Source: Atopsyche davidsoni | Lineage: Eukaryota; Arthropoda; Insecta; Trichoptera; Hydrobiosidae | Assembly (NCBI GenBank): GCA_022113835.1 | Contig: JAILWY010000023.1 | Location: 11,592,001-11,656,000, forward strand | Length of the DNA: 64,000 bases | Direction: 5' to 3' | Part shown: piece after piece, positions 29,617 to 41,786 of the stretch | How the letters are laid out: every line of letters begins with the position of its first letter | Numbering within the stretch: the stretch's first letter is position 1 | The notes under the pieces: model-generated | Told to the model about the DNA's origin: nothing | The model's input: only the letters and a program-made list of their open reading frames with translations | Databases searched by the model: none | Translations under genes and position numbers: made by a program

Positions 29617-30348
29617 CAGATCCGACGGTGACGAAGCGTGACGATCCGGGTGTACTTCTAGCTGGAGATATTTTCCCTCGAGCGTGCCTGAAAGGTTTAA
29701 ATCTCAGTTTTGTGCCTCTTCTCTCCGCCGGTAGCCGTTGTGTAAAAATGAGTTTTACTTGAAATTTTTTTACCATGAAAAGATTTCGACTTCCGGTAAC
29801 TTTTTTATTACGATGAATAGGTGTGTATAGATCTCGGCGTTACCGATTCAGATTCATTACAATATTGGGCATTATTGATCGGTGTCGAGAGTGCAGCTAC
29901 CGTTAAAAAAAAATTAATTATGTCAAATTGTATGAGTCGCATAAATTGTTGAACAATTCGTGTACACTCGCCGGTCGGGTGTCATCCGTCTTCTTTCGTT
30001 CTGCCTTTAATTTTTTTATTTTAAAATCTGCAAACCGATTTCAAATTCTGAATTTTCCTTTTGTACCCGATCACGCAAAGCGTCCCTCGATTGAAATTTA
30101 TTCAGCGAGTGTGATTTCCAATTCATTATGCCGGCCATAATAGATGTATAAATGGAATTGCACCTGCCGTACTTGTATATACATATTAGTATTATCTTAT
30201 GACTCTTGCTATCAAAGTTTTCATATTAATTGTGCCAAATTATTTGTTACTCGTCAAGAATATACATATTCTGATTTTCTAGATGTGAAAAAACACATTC
30301 ACTGTGAAAAAAATATTGCATACCTTTACTTATCGAAAACGATCTACG

Positions 30349-30354
30349 AAATAA
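30349..30354 (+). terminator. Candidate Pka-R1 poly(A) signal
   Basis: AATAAA about 730 bases after the Pka-R1 stop. Further copies follow within 200 bases, so the site actually used is uncertain. Confidence 0.4.
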
Positions 30355-33300
30355 AACTTTTTTTTCCAAACTATCATGCATCAGTGATCGATTGTAAAGA
30401 ATTCAATAAATGTATATTGTACATTAAAAACTGACACGATGCTCGAATGCACTCGACAGTGAATATGTTGATAACTGTTAATTCTGCGTTTATCACAAAA
30501 ATTAATCTTTCTAGACTAGAAAAAGAAATTTTAAAATAAAAACAGGTCTCGTGTCACTTGTGCAGCTTTATCTTAAAAAAATATGTATATAAATTCTAAA
30601 TTGAAGTATATAACTCAATTCTACAAAATTTTTAGTATTTGCAACAGATCTGACTCCCTAATTGTACGTACAAATAAATAAATGAAAGGACAAATCAGGA
30701 TTTGTAATCTGAAGTTTTGTAGATGAAGATTTTTTATTACTTGAGATTAGAGTTTTACTTGTTAGACACCCGTTTAAACAATGGAAATGCTGCCATGTCC
30801 GAAACATTGATCACGATTAGACACATTGGAAAGCCTTTAACTGCTTAACAATCACCAGTTTTGAATAAGCATTTCAATTCAATTGTTGGAATCCTTGTCA
30901 TTGTTACACACGGCAGGATACTTAGCTGTATACTCTTTTCTTTCTTGCAGTCCACGTCATAAAAGTTTTCTTGGATTGTATTTATATTTGCCCGCAACCC
31001 CTTACTTAAGAGTTAAGTGTATTTGGGTCAAAGTAAGTTTTTATTTTTTAATATGACTTCTGTCTTTCCCAAATTATGAAACTTACGATGTTTAGAAAAA
31101 ATTTAAAATTATTTAACAAACTATTGTTTGGCTTGGTATTTATGCATTATAAATTATGAATGTATATAGTTATGTCTGTAAATCAATTGGTAAACAAAAT
31201 TAAACATTTTATTCAGAAGTGAACATTTTTTAATTTTCCTTTACCTTTTTTGAATATTATACCTACCTTTTATTTTACAGTTTTTAAAGTTGAACTAATC
31301 ACAACTCAAATTAAATAGGGCATTTAATACTGTTTTAAGGAAAAATCATCATAACCGTAGATTTAATTTAATTTAAATGCAGATTTCCCTTTGAATTTAT
31401 CATGCCAACTTTTAAAATTATTTTGTCCAAGTATCGTGTGGCAGTCGAATTCTTTTCCCCCCCCCTTTCATCTGTGAAATATTTAACTGTAAATGTAAGC
31501 TTAAGGCCTTTTTTTTTTATTTATCAGTATTATAAAAGAAATGTGAAGGTAATATTGTTAAATTTATTTATTTAATCCTATTATAAAATTAATCAAATTT
31601 TATTATTTAAAAATGTTATTAGTAAAATAAATTTCTTCAAATGTTTTATTTTTTTATTTGACCTGCAAAAAATTTTTTTATTCACATGTAACTATACTAC
31701 TACGATATTTGGAGACAATAGAGAGACCCCCTATATTTATGAAACCAATTAAATATTATGATTATGAAATATTATTATACTTATTAAATACCAAAACGAG
31801 TTTCAGGTTAATTGACACATGAGATAACATTAAACAGATGAAACGAAAACCTCCGTTTCATACGAGTTGCCAAATTAATGTGATCTAAAGGGTTTCAGAT
31901 TCTATTCCCATCAGGTTCCCTAAATTTATTTAGGATTTTGCACTTTGATGAGTGGAGTTTACTGTATTGAAACGCTTTTTTCTTCACAAAATTTAAAATA
32001 GTAAATTCAATTATCAATCTGTATGAAATCATCAAATTTCCATAAAAAAAAAAATACACGCACAAATGAAATAAAAAATCTCTAATGTGGCTTCTCGTAA
32101 AAAGGTCTCGAGCGCAGAGTTAAAAATTGTATGACTAAATATTGTACAAGCAAAAAGAGGACAAGTTAAAATTGAAAAAAAAATAAAACAACATTTAATC
32201 AATATATATTTTTATTGATGATTAATATGCTCCTTTATAGAGAATAAGAAATACAACAAAAAGATATATAGTTGTAATAGCTCTACTTGAAAAATAAATA
32301 TAAAAATAAATAGATAGTAATATGTAAAAAGGATTTCTTCTAGTAAACAGTGGGAATGGGAAACAGGATCAGCTAAAGGAAAGAAAAAAATGTGAAACAG
32401 TGAAAGAATACACAATTTTTAGATGCGGATTATTAGGAAAGGAAAGTGCAAGTTTCTTCATATTGGGTCTGCTGTTGGCTCCTCGTGCTGGTTCTATATG
32501 CAGTAACAAAGACATCAAACAACGATGAATAACCTAAAATATGGACATATTTTTCGAACAGAGCTCGATTAAATACCTAGCGACCGTAATCTGAGATAGT
32601 TTGATAATCCAAAGGATTGAAGAACATTCACCCCTTCTACTTATAAAACGGTTTAATAACTGGTGTACACTTTTGTATTTAGTTTGGAAATATTGATTTT
32701 TATTTATTTACGGCGGAGTTTCGATGTATATTAAAATATATTTAATTTTTAATAGACATATTATTGCTGCATTTTAATATCCGGAGTCAGCTTGACAGTT
32801 ATTTAAAAACCAACTGTGAGCTTTCACATAAGAATCAGGTTATGTCGCGTCTCATCAATTCTTCGTTGAATGATATTTTGTAGATAGGACGTCATTTAAC
32901 ATCATGGCTTTTTAGTGCTCAACATGTATCGATAGAATATTCAACTGCAATCAACTACTCCATTAATTCCATGTTTCTGGCAATATATTTTCTTTTTTTT
33001 TTTTTTCACAATATCAATGACATATTTTGGTATTATGACATTATCAATAAGGCACTGATAAATTTGGTTGTATTTGTTATTTCTGTAATATACAAGCCAA
33101 CTTTTCCTGGTAGTATTTTTGACTTTCATGTTTGCCAATTCCTGTTTTCCTGCATCTGTATTTGAAGGTTTGATAAATAAGTTGGAGATTTTATACTTCA
33201 GGAAACAAAATCTGCCAGATGCTGAATTTTTTGCTACCCGTAGACATGCATTGACTGTAATTTCTAGTCATATTTGTCCATTGACTTATCTTTTTATACT

Positions 33301-33482
33301 ACATCATTCAATATTTAGAGAGCACATTTGATATTTCTTCAATTAATATACATATGCATTTACATATGTATATAACATATATATAATATTTATTACTATA
33401 TACATTAATATCTATATACATAAACCTAGGTCATCTTCTTCTTAACAGTACAAAATGTCCAAATTGAGAAACGTTTCATGTC

Positions 33483-33488
33483 TTTATT
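33483..33488 (-). terminator. Candidate LENG8-like poly(A) signal
   Basis: AATAAA on the minus strand, 219 bases after the stop codon of the LENG8-like gene. Confidence 0.5.
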
Positions 33489-33706
33489 TACACTAATGTC
33501 TTTAACACTATCCATATCTCCACATGGCATCAGTCTTTGAACACGTTTATTTCACTTTTTAATAATAGTTTGAAATATTTTTAACAAATCTTATCTGGAA
33601 ACCGCATTCAGACAAGCACATAAAAGAAGCTATATTATTAGCCTAGTATTTGCAGGTATAATTTCTTGCGACGCGCATGAAAATTACTTCATTTGTGAAA
33701 TTGCTA

Positions 33707-36700
33707 TTAAACCGCAGCTATAGCTCCCATGCTATTCTTGCAATCTATCTGTTGGTGAGTGACATCCGTGAAACTCAGGCCAAACTGCGCCAAAAACTCC
33801 ACTGTGAGTTCATCTGTATCAAATGCCATTTCAGTCTTAATGAACTCCACGGGAACACTCTGGCGATAACTAAACATTAAAACAGAACATTAGTAAGTCC
33901 ATTTCAATACAAGTACATGGAAAGGAACTCTGTTCATTTAAACAACGATAATAATAACAAAACTTCTTTTCAAAGTCAGTCAGATTTATTTTATTATTGT
34001 ACATCAAAGTACCATTGAGTTATTAATTTTCATTCTATATTAGTTATATTTAATAAAAATATACTTTGTAAACTTAAAAATTAAAATTCTAAATATCACC
34101 TCAATAATTTATTTTTATTGTATATGACTGAAGTTGAGAAGATTTTTTAATTAAAAGGCGATTACTGTTTAAATGAATAGAAATTCTACTCACAATCATT
34201 TCTATAAAGACAAAAAAAATTCTCGACTACTACAATTACTTGAATTGTACCCACCATTCTAATAATTATCAAATAAGAAACTTAATTATTGCAGAATACA
34301 CATCAGAGCTTAAGACATAAAATATATGAATTCATTTGTTAGTTGTTTCAAAGATCTGTAAAGCTTGTATAAAATTAATATATTAAGTTGTAAAAAAAAA
34401 ACTATTTTATGAAATTTTAAAACCACATGGGTTAAAATAGTAAATAAGCCGAATATAACATACGATTTTATGATGCATTTCAAATAAGATTTTCTCTCGC
34501 GCTCGATGAACCAATCCACTAAGAAACCAGCCATCATGGGAGCTGACTGATACAAGTGGAAGAACCTGTGGAAATTGCCAGTGGCCCATGCACTTCTCAT
34601 TTGCAGTGCGTGACTCACACAATTCTCTCGCTTTTCTACAGGGGATAAGGATTTTAAAAGAGTAGTTAAATCTGTAAAAAAAAAAAAAAACATTTTTATA
34701 AGATAACATAAAATTTAGTGAAAGAGAGATCACATTACGAACAAAATCCTTTTGGTGTGAAAACTTGAATGAACTTGAAATTATTAGTACAAATATAAAA
34801 ATGTGTAATTACCTAACGTATTTTTTGTAAATATATAATAAAGTATTCTGTAAGCGGTGAACTCCATTCGACTGCCAACATCAGGAACTTCTATGTATAA
34901 CATTTTAAGCTGTGTTTGGCATTGGTTGAACTCCTCGTGGTCTCCTTTCTCTAGTGCAATACGCGCATGAGTTTCATATACCTGTACTGTAAAATAATCT
35001 CGAACACCTTGCACCTGAAAAACAAACATGATAAATATTTTCTAATGAACTAACATTTGCATGCAGAACAAGTTCTGTACCTTTATCAAAATTAAATACC
35101 TTGGTGAATTATATTTCAATTGAATAAATTTTAGAAACACTATACAAACGCATTACAATTCTATTAACATATGTATAGTAAATTTAGATAAAATTCTTAC
35201 CGTAAGATCTTGCCTAATAGATTTGAGTTGATCACAGGCGTAGTGATAATCTTGCTTGGCAACCCAGCGGTCTTTGACATTTTGTAATGATTTCTGAAGA
35301 ACAGACACGGGCCTAATTTCACACGATGAGGGTGCTTTTGTAAGCCTGAGAAAAGATTTTTCCAAGTCTGCACAAGTGCCCACAATATGAAATTCTGTCC
35401 AGTCAAAATCTCCAGACGTATCCTCTATTACTTTATTTTGAAAGCTTACATCTATGGACTTTCTAGGACGGGAAGAAGGATGAGGGGAGCTCGCGATGCT
35501 AGGAATCGAGTTGACCAAGCCATTGTTAAATCTGGCGGCACGCTGCTGCAGTCGATCGGAAGCAGTGAATTCCGGAGAGAACATTGCTGCCTTTTTCTTA
35601 GGCAATTTAGATGCTTTTAATGCCTTTGACTTTTTGTTATTGTCTAAGGAAAGGCGGTTCATAATTTTGCCGCGTATTTTATTTTTATTATTTTTTACTA
35701 AGGGCTTATAATCCTCGTCACTGATACTCGATGAACTGTCGCTGAAATAAAAATTTAAGATGTAGAGTAAGAGCTGACAAATAATAAAAAATTATCCAAA
35801 AAATAATCCAGAATGAAAAAGAAAGTAAATGGAAAAATACATACCTGCGTCGCCGCCGATGAGGACTGCGAGAGCGAGACCGTGAACGTACAGGGGAGCG
35901 AGCGGGGGAGCGCGCAGGAGAGCGGCGCGAGGCTCGGCCTCCTGGGCCCCCCAGGCGCCCGCTCATGTGGCTAGATAGGCCGCGCCCTCCCCACGGAGCT
36001 TTGGCCTGATAGTGCGCCAATAGGGCTGGAGGCTTAAGTGCAATGCTGAGAGAGTCACGCTGACTGTGTACACTAGGAATTGGCTCGTCATCCCAGTTTT
36101 TTATCCATAACTCCTCCCGTGCAGCCGCCGCCGTGATACGTCCCTTTAGGCAGATCTCCACTTGATCACGGTCAAAGTCAGTTTTACACTTCTCATAACA
36201 ACGCATTATGTAGTTGTTCAGGCTCTGAGGCCATGCACCAGTTGGATTATCAAATCCGTTAGGCCTAGGAGGAAGCTTAGCAAAGGGAAGAGGTAGTGTC
36301 TCTGGCATGGAAGGATCGGCGCGACAGTTGGGTAGTTCAGCAGAGGCTGCAAGCCCATTACTGGAAATAATAGGAGGGGGAGGTGGGGGAGGAATCTCGG
36401 GTGGCGGCGGAGGCGGCGGGGGCGGGAGCGGTGGCGGGGCTTCCACGGGTAGAGGTGGCGGGATGTCTGTGTTATGGTTAAAGTTGTTCTGATTATTCTG
36501 ATTGTTTTTGTTTCTTTTTCTTTTCTTCTTGGCACCTCCACTATTATTGGGATTGCCTGATAGAGGATTGTTTTGCTGGAAAGGACCCTTTCGATTATTC
36601 TGGTTTATGTTGAAACGAATGGGCGCTTGATTGTTGAAAAACGATTGAGGGTTATTCTGAGAGGGCGCCGGTCCGGGCGGAAGAGGCGGGAAGTTTCCCA

Positions 36701-36941
36701 AGAGAGAATTATTTTTAGTATCTTTCATTGGCATATTCGATTGACCCCCGTTGAAATTGCCAGAGTTTTGATTGGACTGCATATTATAATTTGAACCCAT
36801 CTGATTATAGTAGTTGTTATAATATGGCGGATACATAGTCGAGTATCCGTTATATTGATACATATTGTATTGGGGCCACTGATTGTGCTGGACCCCGTTA
36901 TTTTGAACATTTAACTGGGCGCTACTATTTTTGTCTGCCAT
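33707..36941 (-). CDS. LENG8: LENG8-like SAC3/GANP-domain protein
   Basis: Predicted nuclear protein of the leukocyte receptor cluster member 8 family, related by its SAC3 domain to mRNA processing/export scaffolds. Exons in gene order are 36941-35845, 35741-35201, 35014-34813, 34671-34464 and 33869-33707. Splicing gives 736 residues with every junction in frame. The N terminus is rich in Asn, Gln and Tyr. A basic cluster KKKRKRNK (about 138-145) may be a nuclear signal, a polyproline tract covers 161-190, and an Arg/Ser stretch covers 339-365. The SAC3 region starts near residue 479 ([20 protein letters not shown]) and runs almost to the C terminus, including [20 protein letters not shown]. 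The ATG at 36941 is the first in the exon, in context ACAATGG. The family is clear; the biochemical role is inferred from relatives. Confidence 0.92.
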
Positions 36942-39461
36942 TGTAGATAATATTTACTCACAACGATCACAAAGAAACTGCGACGCACTTGCCATCAAAA
37001 CAGCAGTACATTCATCATTATTTTACACCATACAAAATAAATGTACTATATCTAATTGCTTACCGAGAACTTTAAAATTACGTGAGATATTAAATACCCG
37101 CACGACCGAACAATTAATTATAACACTTCTTCACAAGAACTGCTTATTCAATATGGACGACATTGTGATGTCAACGAAAATTTACAATGGAGAATGGATC
37201 GCTCTTCCTTTTTGCGAGAGCTCGGTACCAGGACAGGATATGACGTAACTCAATGTTGCTAGGCTTATAAAACATATATAGATTGTCTATTTATTTTAAT
37301 GGCTAGTGTAGCGCTACTCTTATACGTTTTTAATGCACAATTATTCTTCATTTAAATAAATTTAAGTTTCACGTACTTTTTAAAGCCTGCCAAGAAATAA
37401 CCTGATAAAGAAGACACTAAAAATAAAGAAATAAAGCCTGATAAAGAAAATCCTAATAATAATATAGATATAGCGATTTACTTGACATTAATTTAAAAAT
37501 AAAGTATTTAATCATCTTTGAATAAATTATAAAATCATTAAGAGCTTTGAAATTTTGCTCGTGTAAACTAAATTATAAATAGTATATTTTTTAAATTATC
37601 TATTCGTTTTCAACTGTAAAGGTTTTGCAAAAATTTAAATGTTTGTTGGAAAGTATGAAAAATATTCATAGGTATAAGAGACATAAATATTTATAAAAAA
37701 AACTTTTTCAAATAAATGGAGTTATCCATATCCATATAATAGATTTGTATGATAATGTGTCATTTATGTTAAAAATAATTACGGAAGTAAAAATGTACGT
37801 GTACACTTATTTTTATGCTAATCAGGGTCGAGTTGCCTTATAGTAGCTTTTATTTCTCCGCGTGTTAGTTTATTTAGATTTAAACGTCGTAATTCTTATG
37901 ATACCACATGTTTTCAAAGATGAATGAATATTATAGATATCATGAGTATTTATGATATTCTTTTATTATACTACTTAATACATATTTCGTACTGAGAGTT
38001 ATGATTCTTATGAAAGATTTCTCATTGCGTCGAGCATGTCATTGTGGAGTAAAGCGTTTTTAATAATGTATATAATTTTATTGTAATATAAATTTCCTAC
38101 AAACTTCCTCCTTTTAATAACCTTCTTTTAAACCTCCTTTTTCTACGTATTGATACATTTCTTAGGCTCATGTTATCGTTACATGGATATAATAAACGCT
38201 TTTTCCTTGATTCATGTCCTGTAATTTTAATTAAATTCAAAATCAATTGTATTGAAATAAATATCAATATTCACCCAATTAAAGAAAAAAACATTTTGTG
38301 TGGCATATATAATTCATTGATATTTTCATTTTATTTTATTTCTTAGTGTATTATTAGTGTGTTATTTTCTGTGTTTCGCCTGGCAAAGATTACTCGAATT
38401 TTGTACCGTTCAATTTTTTTTTGTGATTGATTCTTAATACGCGATACTAAATTTATTCAGGAAGTTAGTATACAATATTCTACGTTTTTATTTTTTGCTG
38501 GTGAGGACAGACATGGAGGCGATAAACCTGTTGACACTCAGATAATGTGAGAATGCCTTTACGTGGATGCCGAATGTATTAGGTACATTACATGGAAATT
38601 AGTAAACGCGTCGGCATCTCTATAGCTAAGGGCCCTTTTGTTCTGATTAGATCTTACACCAGCATCCAAGAAAAGTGATAATTACGATCAGGACCCTGCA
38701 GCATTTTTGCCACCTACATAAAACAAGTATTTGCTTATTGTTTTATACCTACCTATGACGGGAAAAGGGATAGACGCCGAGAGCTCGAAACCAAAAGGGC
38801 GTCAAAAAAAAACAGTCAGTATTAAATTTGATATGCGTATAATAAATATTTAAGAACAGACGGATTGATTCTAAATTAAAATACATAAAAATACATTGAA
38901 CTAAATTTATTTTGTAAACTGACAAAGATGCGTGTAATGAATCAGTCGCAAACACAAATGCACTTGTCCTGCCGTTGAAGCCAAAGCACGTCGCTCGTTA
39001 GAACCGTGTGCAGTGCGGGGTTGATCACATTCTATTTAGTCCTCCCAGTAAAAACATATGTAAGTCGCTGTTGTAGTGCCATTCGCAATATTTATTAATA
39101 AGGTAAATATTATATATTTAATGACCCTTCTGTTTATCCCCAGTCAATAAATTTGAATACCCTGTAAGGGTATCCAAAGAAACTACATTGTGTTACACGC
39201 GCGTGTATGTGTGTTTTATGGGAAATAGTAATACACTAATAAATGAAAAACTTATTTGTGCTGCTTATGTTGTATTTTAATTACAATAATATTTTTTTGC
39301 ATTGAAGCTTAAAAAAATAGTTACACTATACAGAGTTGGTGAAACATCTTTTTAATGTTACATAATTTACAACTTCATAATCTTATTAATACGTAGTAAA
39401 TTCCTAGTTAAGCATAATACTAAAATAAATAAATTTTGGTGATAAATAAGAGTGAAAAATA
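36942..39461. other. Intergenic between LENG8-like and black
   Basis: The right end is the black 3' flank, where the only hexamers seen are weak ATTAAA copies at 39351 and 39276 (minus). The left end is promoter and 5' UTR of the LENG8-like gene. A plus-strand open frame of 105 codons over that promoter has no recognisable features. The middle is AT-rich with nothing distinct. Confidence 0.7.
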
Positions 39462-41512
39462 TTACAAATCTGCTCCGAGTCTTTCAAACTCATTTATGAA
39501 GTACATCATGTCCGAGCGTTCCAGACCCGAGTTCTGGAAGACAATCCTGAAGAAGTTCGGAAGATCTTTGAGGGGTTGGTAGGTGACCATCATGGTGCCT
39601 TCTTTCATCATCTTTTCTTTAATTTTGGGAGCAACGCGGTTGAGGCTTTCGTTGTAATCCGCATCGGCCGTTTTATTTCTCAGGCTAGGAGGAATGTACC
39701 AGAAGCAAATATTGGTGCATTCAGGCTTATCCAAAACCATTTTAAAGCCTGCGCGATTCCGAATATTTTGTACAAAATATTCAGCGTTTTCAAAAACTTT
39801 GTTGATGTGGCTTTCCAGGCCGTCGGTGCCTTTGGCTTTCCACATGAACCAGAATTTCAATACGTCAACCCTCCTTCCGCATTGGATATGCTTATCACCT
39901 GTATCGTATTTTGTATCGTAGAACTTATCTTTTTGGAAGAGATATGTGGCACTCGCCGAGTGGGCGGCCGACAGCAGGCCTTGGTGGCGCAGCAGCAGGG
40001 TGGAGCACTGCTGGGGAGCCGTCAGCAGCTTGTGGGGGTTCCACGTGACGGAGTCGGCTCTGCAAATTAAACCATTCCAAATGAGCGGACTATCGTAATA
40101 CATGCACATCGGTTCCTTAACCTTATTTGCTAAATAATTGCATCACAATGCCGCAGTGTTGGAAGTCATTGAACTCTCGCCGTTTGTTTATTTTGAATGA
40201 ATGATTAACGCTGCTCACCTTGAATCAAATCGCTAAATACAAGTAGTGTTAACTTTAAGTTGGATAAAAAAAATCTGGACAAGATTTATTACCTTTCGAT
40301 ACTTTTCAGCAGGTGACGATATTTCTTGGAGATCAGCGCACCTCCACCCCAGGCGGCATCCACGTGCATCCAAAGAGAATATTTCTCACAGAGGTCCGCA
40401 ATTTCAGGAAGTGGATCGAACGCCCCCAGAACTGTGGTGCCTGCCGTGGCCGACACCATGAAGGGGGCTGCGCCTTCCTCCAGAGCTCGCAGTATCTCTC
40501 TCTCCAAGTGGGCGGGGTCCATCTTGCCTACATTGTCCGTCTTGATAAGATAAACGTTGTCGGAACCGATTCCCATGAAGCAGGCCATCTTTGCAACTGA
40601 GTAATGGGCATCTTCTGAGGTGAAACAAACCAGACGCGCGGATGCGCGGACCCCTTTTTTCTAAAATAAGCAAATCCCGTATTTAAATACACAAAGAAAG
40701 TTTTTTGGATAAAAATGCCAGAACCGTATCGTCCACTCTGATACCACTTACTTGAGAATGGTTTTTAATTTCAAGGAAACCTTGAACTGAATTCAACGAA
40801 GCGTCTCAAATTTAGCTAAAGATATTTTTTAGATAACACGGCACGTATTTCCACTAACCTTAATATCGGAATTGAAACGGTAGCGTGCGCAGCTTATGGC
40901 GTAGCCGTTGGCCATGGACCCGCCGGGACAGAAGATGCCGTCTCCGCGGCCGTCGGGGAAACCGACGATGGAGCGCATCTCGCTCAGCACGGCCTCCTCC
41001 ATCAGGACGAACGCCGGGGCGACCTCGTACGTGTACACGCTGGGGTTCAGCGCGTCTCCCAGCCACTGGCCGACGAGCGCGTACGGATCCACGGCCGAAA
41101 ATAATTGATTGACGAAGTAGGGATGACCGGTTTTCACGGAATACTTGATGATGTCCCGTATTCTATCGAGAAGCTTCTCCTGACTCTCCGGCAACGCTTC
41201 CGGCTGCAGAGTCAAGATCTTCTTCAGGTCTTCCGGATCCGTCCATTCCGTCACTCTGTTGGATCTGCTCGTGCTCTGGAACACGGCCTTGTTGATGAGG
41301 ATGTTGGCCGCCTCCCGGATAAAATTCTCGTGGCGCGGGCGGTGGGGGAGACTGGCGAACCAAGCGGGAGAAAACTCTCGCTCGCCGGCTCCCTTGGGAC
41401 CGCGGGGCTGCACCCAGGACTCGTCTTCGGAGGACGTGGCTCCGCACGATCCGCTGTCCGCCGACGCCTCCTCGATCTGCACGTCCAGAAGGTCCGGGGT
41501 GTTCGCGGGCAT
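39462..41512 (-). CDS. b: Aspartate 1-decarboxylase (black), PLP-dependent
   Basis: Pyridoxal-phosphate group II decarboxylase that makes beta-alanine from aspartate in insects, used for N-beta-alanyl dopamine in cuticle tanning. Exons are 41512-40859, 40660-40293 and 40059-39462, giving 539 residues. The cofactor motif HVDAAWGGGAL is present (Asp319 pairs with the pyridine nitrogen). So is the Schiff-base lysine in NPHKLL (Lys351). It is followed by APQQCS, as in Drosophila black, where glutamate decarboxylases have a VPLQCS-like sequence. That favours aspartate over glutamate as substrate. The frame is open upstream only with a non-ATG codon. The chosen ATG follows a TATA/Inr core promoter, is the first ATG in the inferred transcript and has G at -3. 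Coding sequence is GC-rich. Cysteine sulfinate decarboxylase is the main alternative name. Confidence 0.93.
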
Positions 41513-41601
41513 GTCTGTGGCGTAGCTGACTACGTTTGATTTTTCAAAAGGATCCGGGACTGCGGAAAGTTTCACCACTGCGCACCGTTGTCGTTGACGA
41601 C

Positions 41602-41639
41602 GAACAATGAGCGACCGAGCAGCCTTCGAGCCTTTTAAA
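41602..41639 (-). promoter_or_regulatory. Core promoter of black: TATA-like box and initiator
   Basis: On the minus strand TTTAAAA (41639-41633) lies 31 bases before the A of TCATTG (A at 41608). This is the normal TATA-to-start spacing. It predicts a 96-base 5' UTR with no upstream ATG before 41512. This is an inference from motifs only. Confidence 0.6.
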
Positions 41640-41714
41640 TGCGTCTGGCGGAAAGCGCCGGCCGCGGTAAGACGGCGCGAGAGGTTCCGAGCCGCGAGGA
41701 AGGCCGCCGGCCCC

Positions 41715-41786
41715 GGGGCTGCGGGGCTGCGGGGCTGCGGGGCGGCGGGGCTGCGGGACTGCGGGGCTGCGGGGCGGGGCGGAGGG
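41715..41786 (+). repeat. G-run minisatellite, quadruplex-prone
   Basis: About nine runs of three or four G, mostly separated by CTGC, in an imperfect 8-base unit (GGGGCTGC). It starts about 107 bases upstream of the inferred black start site. The G-rich strand is the template strand for black. The tract is extreme against the surrounding AT-rich DNA. Confidence 0.9.

Larger units (their letters stand above)
29617..33706. other. Intergenic: Pka-R1 3' UTR, then gene-free DNA
   Basis: The left end is Pka-R1 3' untranslated sequence, with candidate AATAAA signals at 30349 and near 30405 and 30536. The rest is AT-rich with homopolymer tracts (C run near 31459, T run near 32993). The right end holds the LENG8-like 3' UTR. 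One 110-codon open frame on the minus strand (about 32941-33273) is unrecognised and is not called a gene. Confidence 0.7.

Noticed and set aside
29109..29762. 217-codon open frame over the last Pka-R1 exons
   Set aside because: It reads through the 79-base intron at 29453-29531 and shifts frame; the family C terminus is recovered only by splicing.
36931..37248. 105-codon plus-strand open frame over the LENG8-like promoter
   Set aside because: It overlaps the start codon and 5' region of a well-supported minus-strand gene and shows no domain features.
41513..41578. Extension of the black coding frame to 41578
   Set aside because: The extended frame begins with GTG, not ATG, and no ATG lies upstream in frame before the inferred transcription start.
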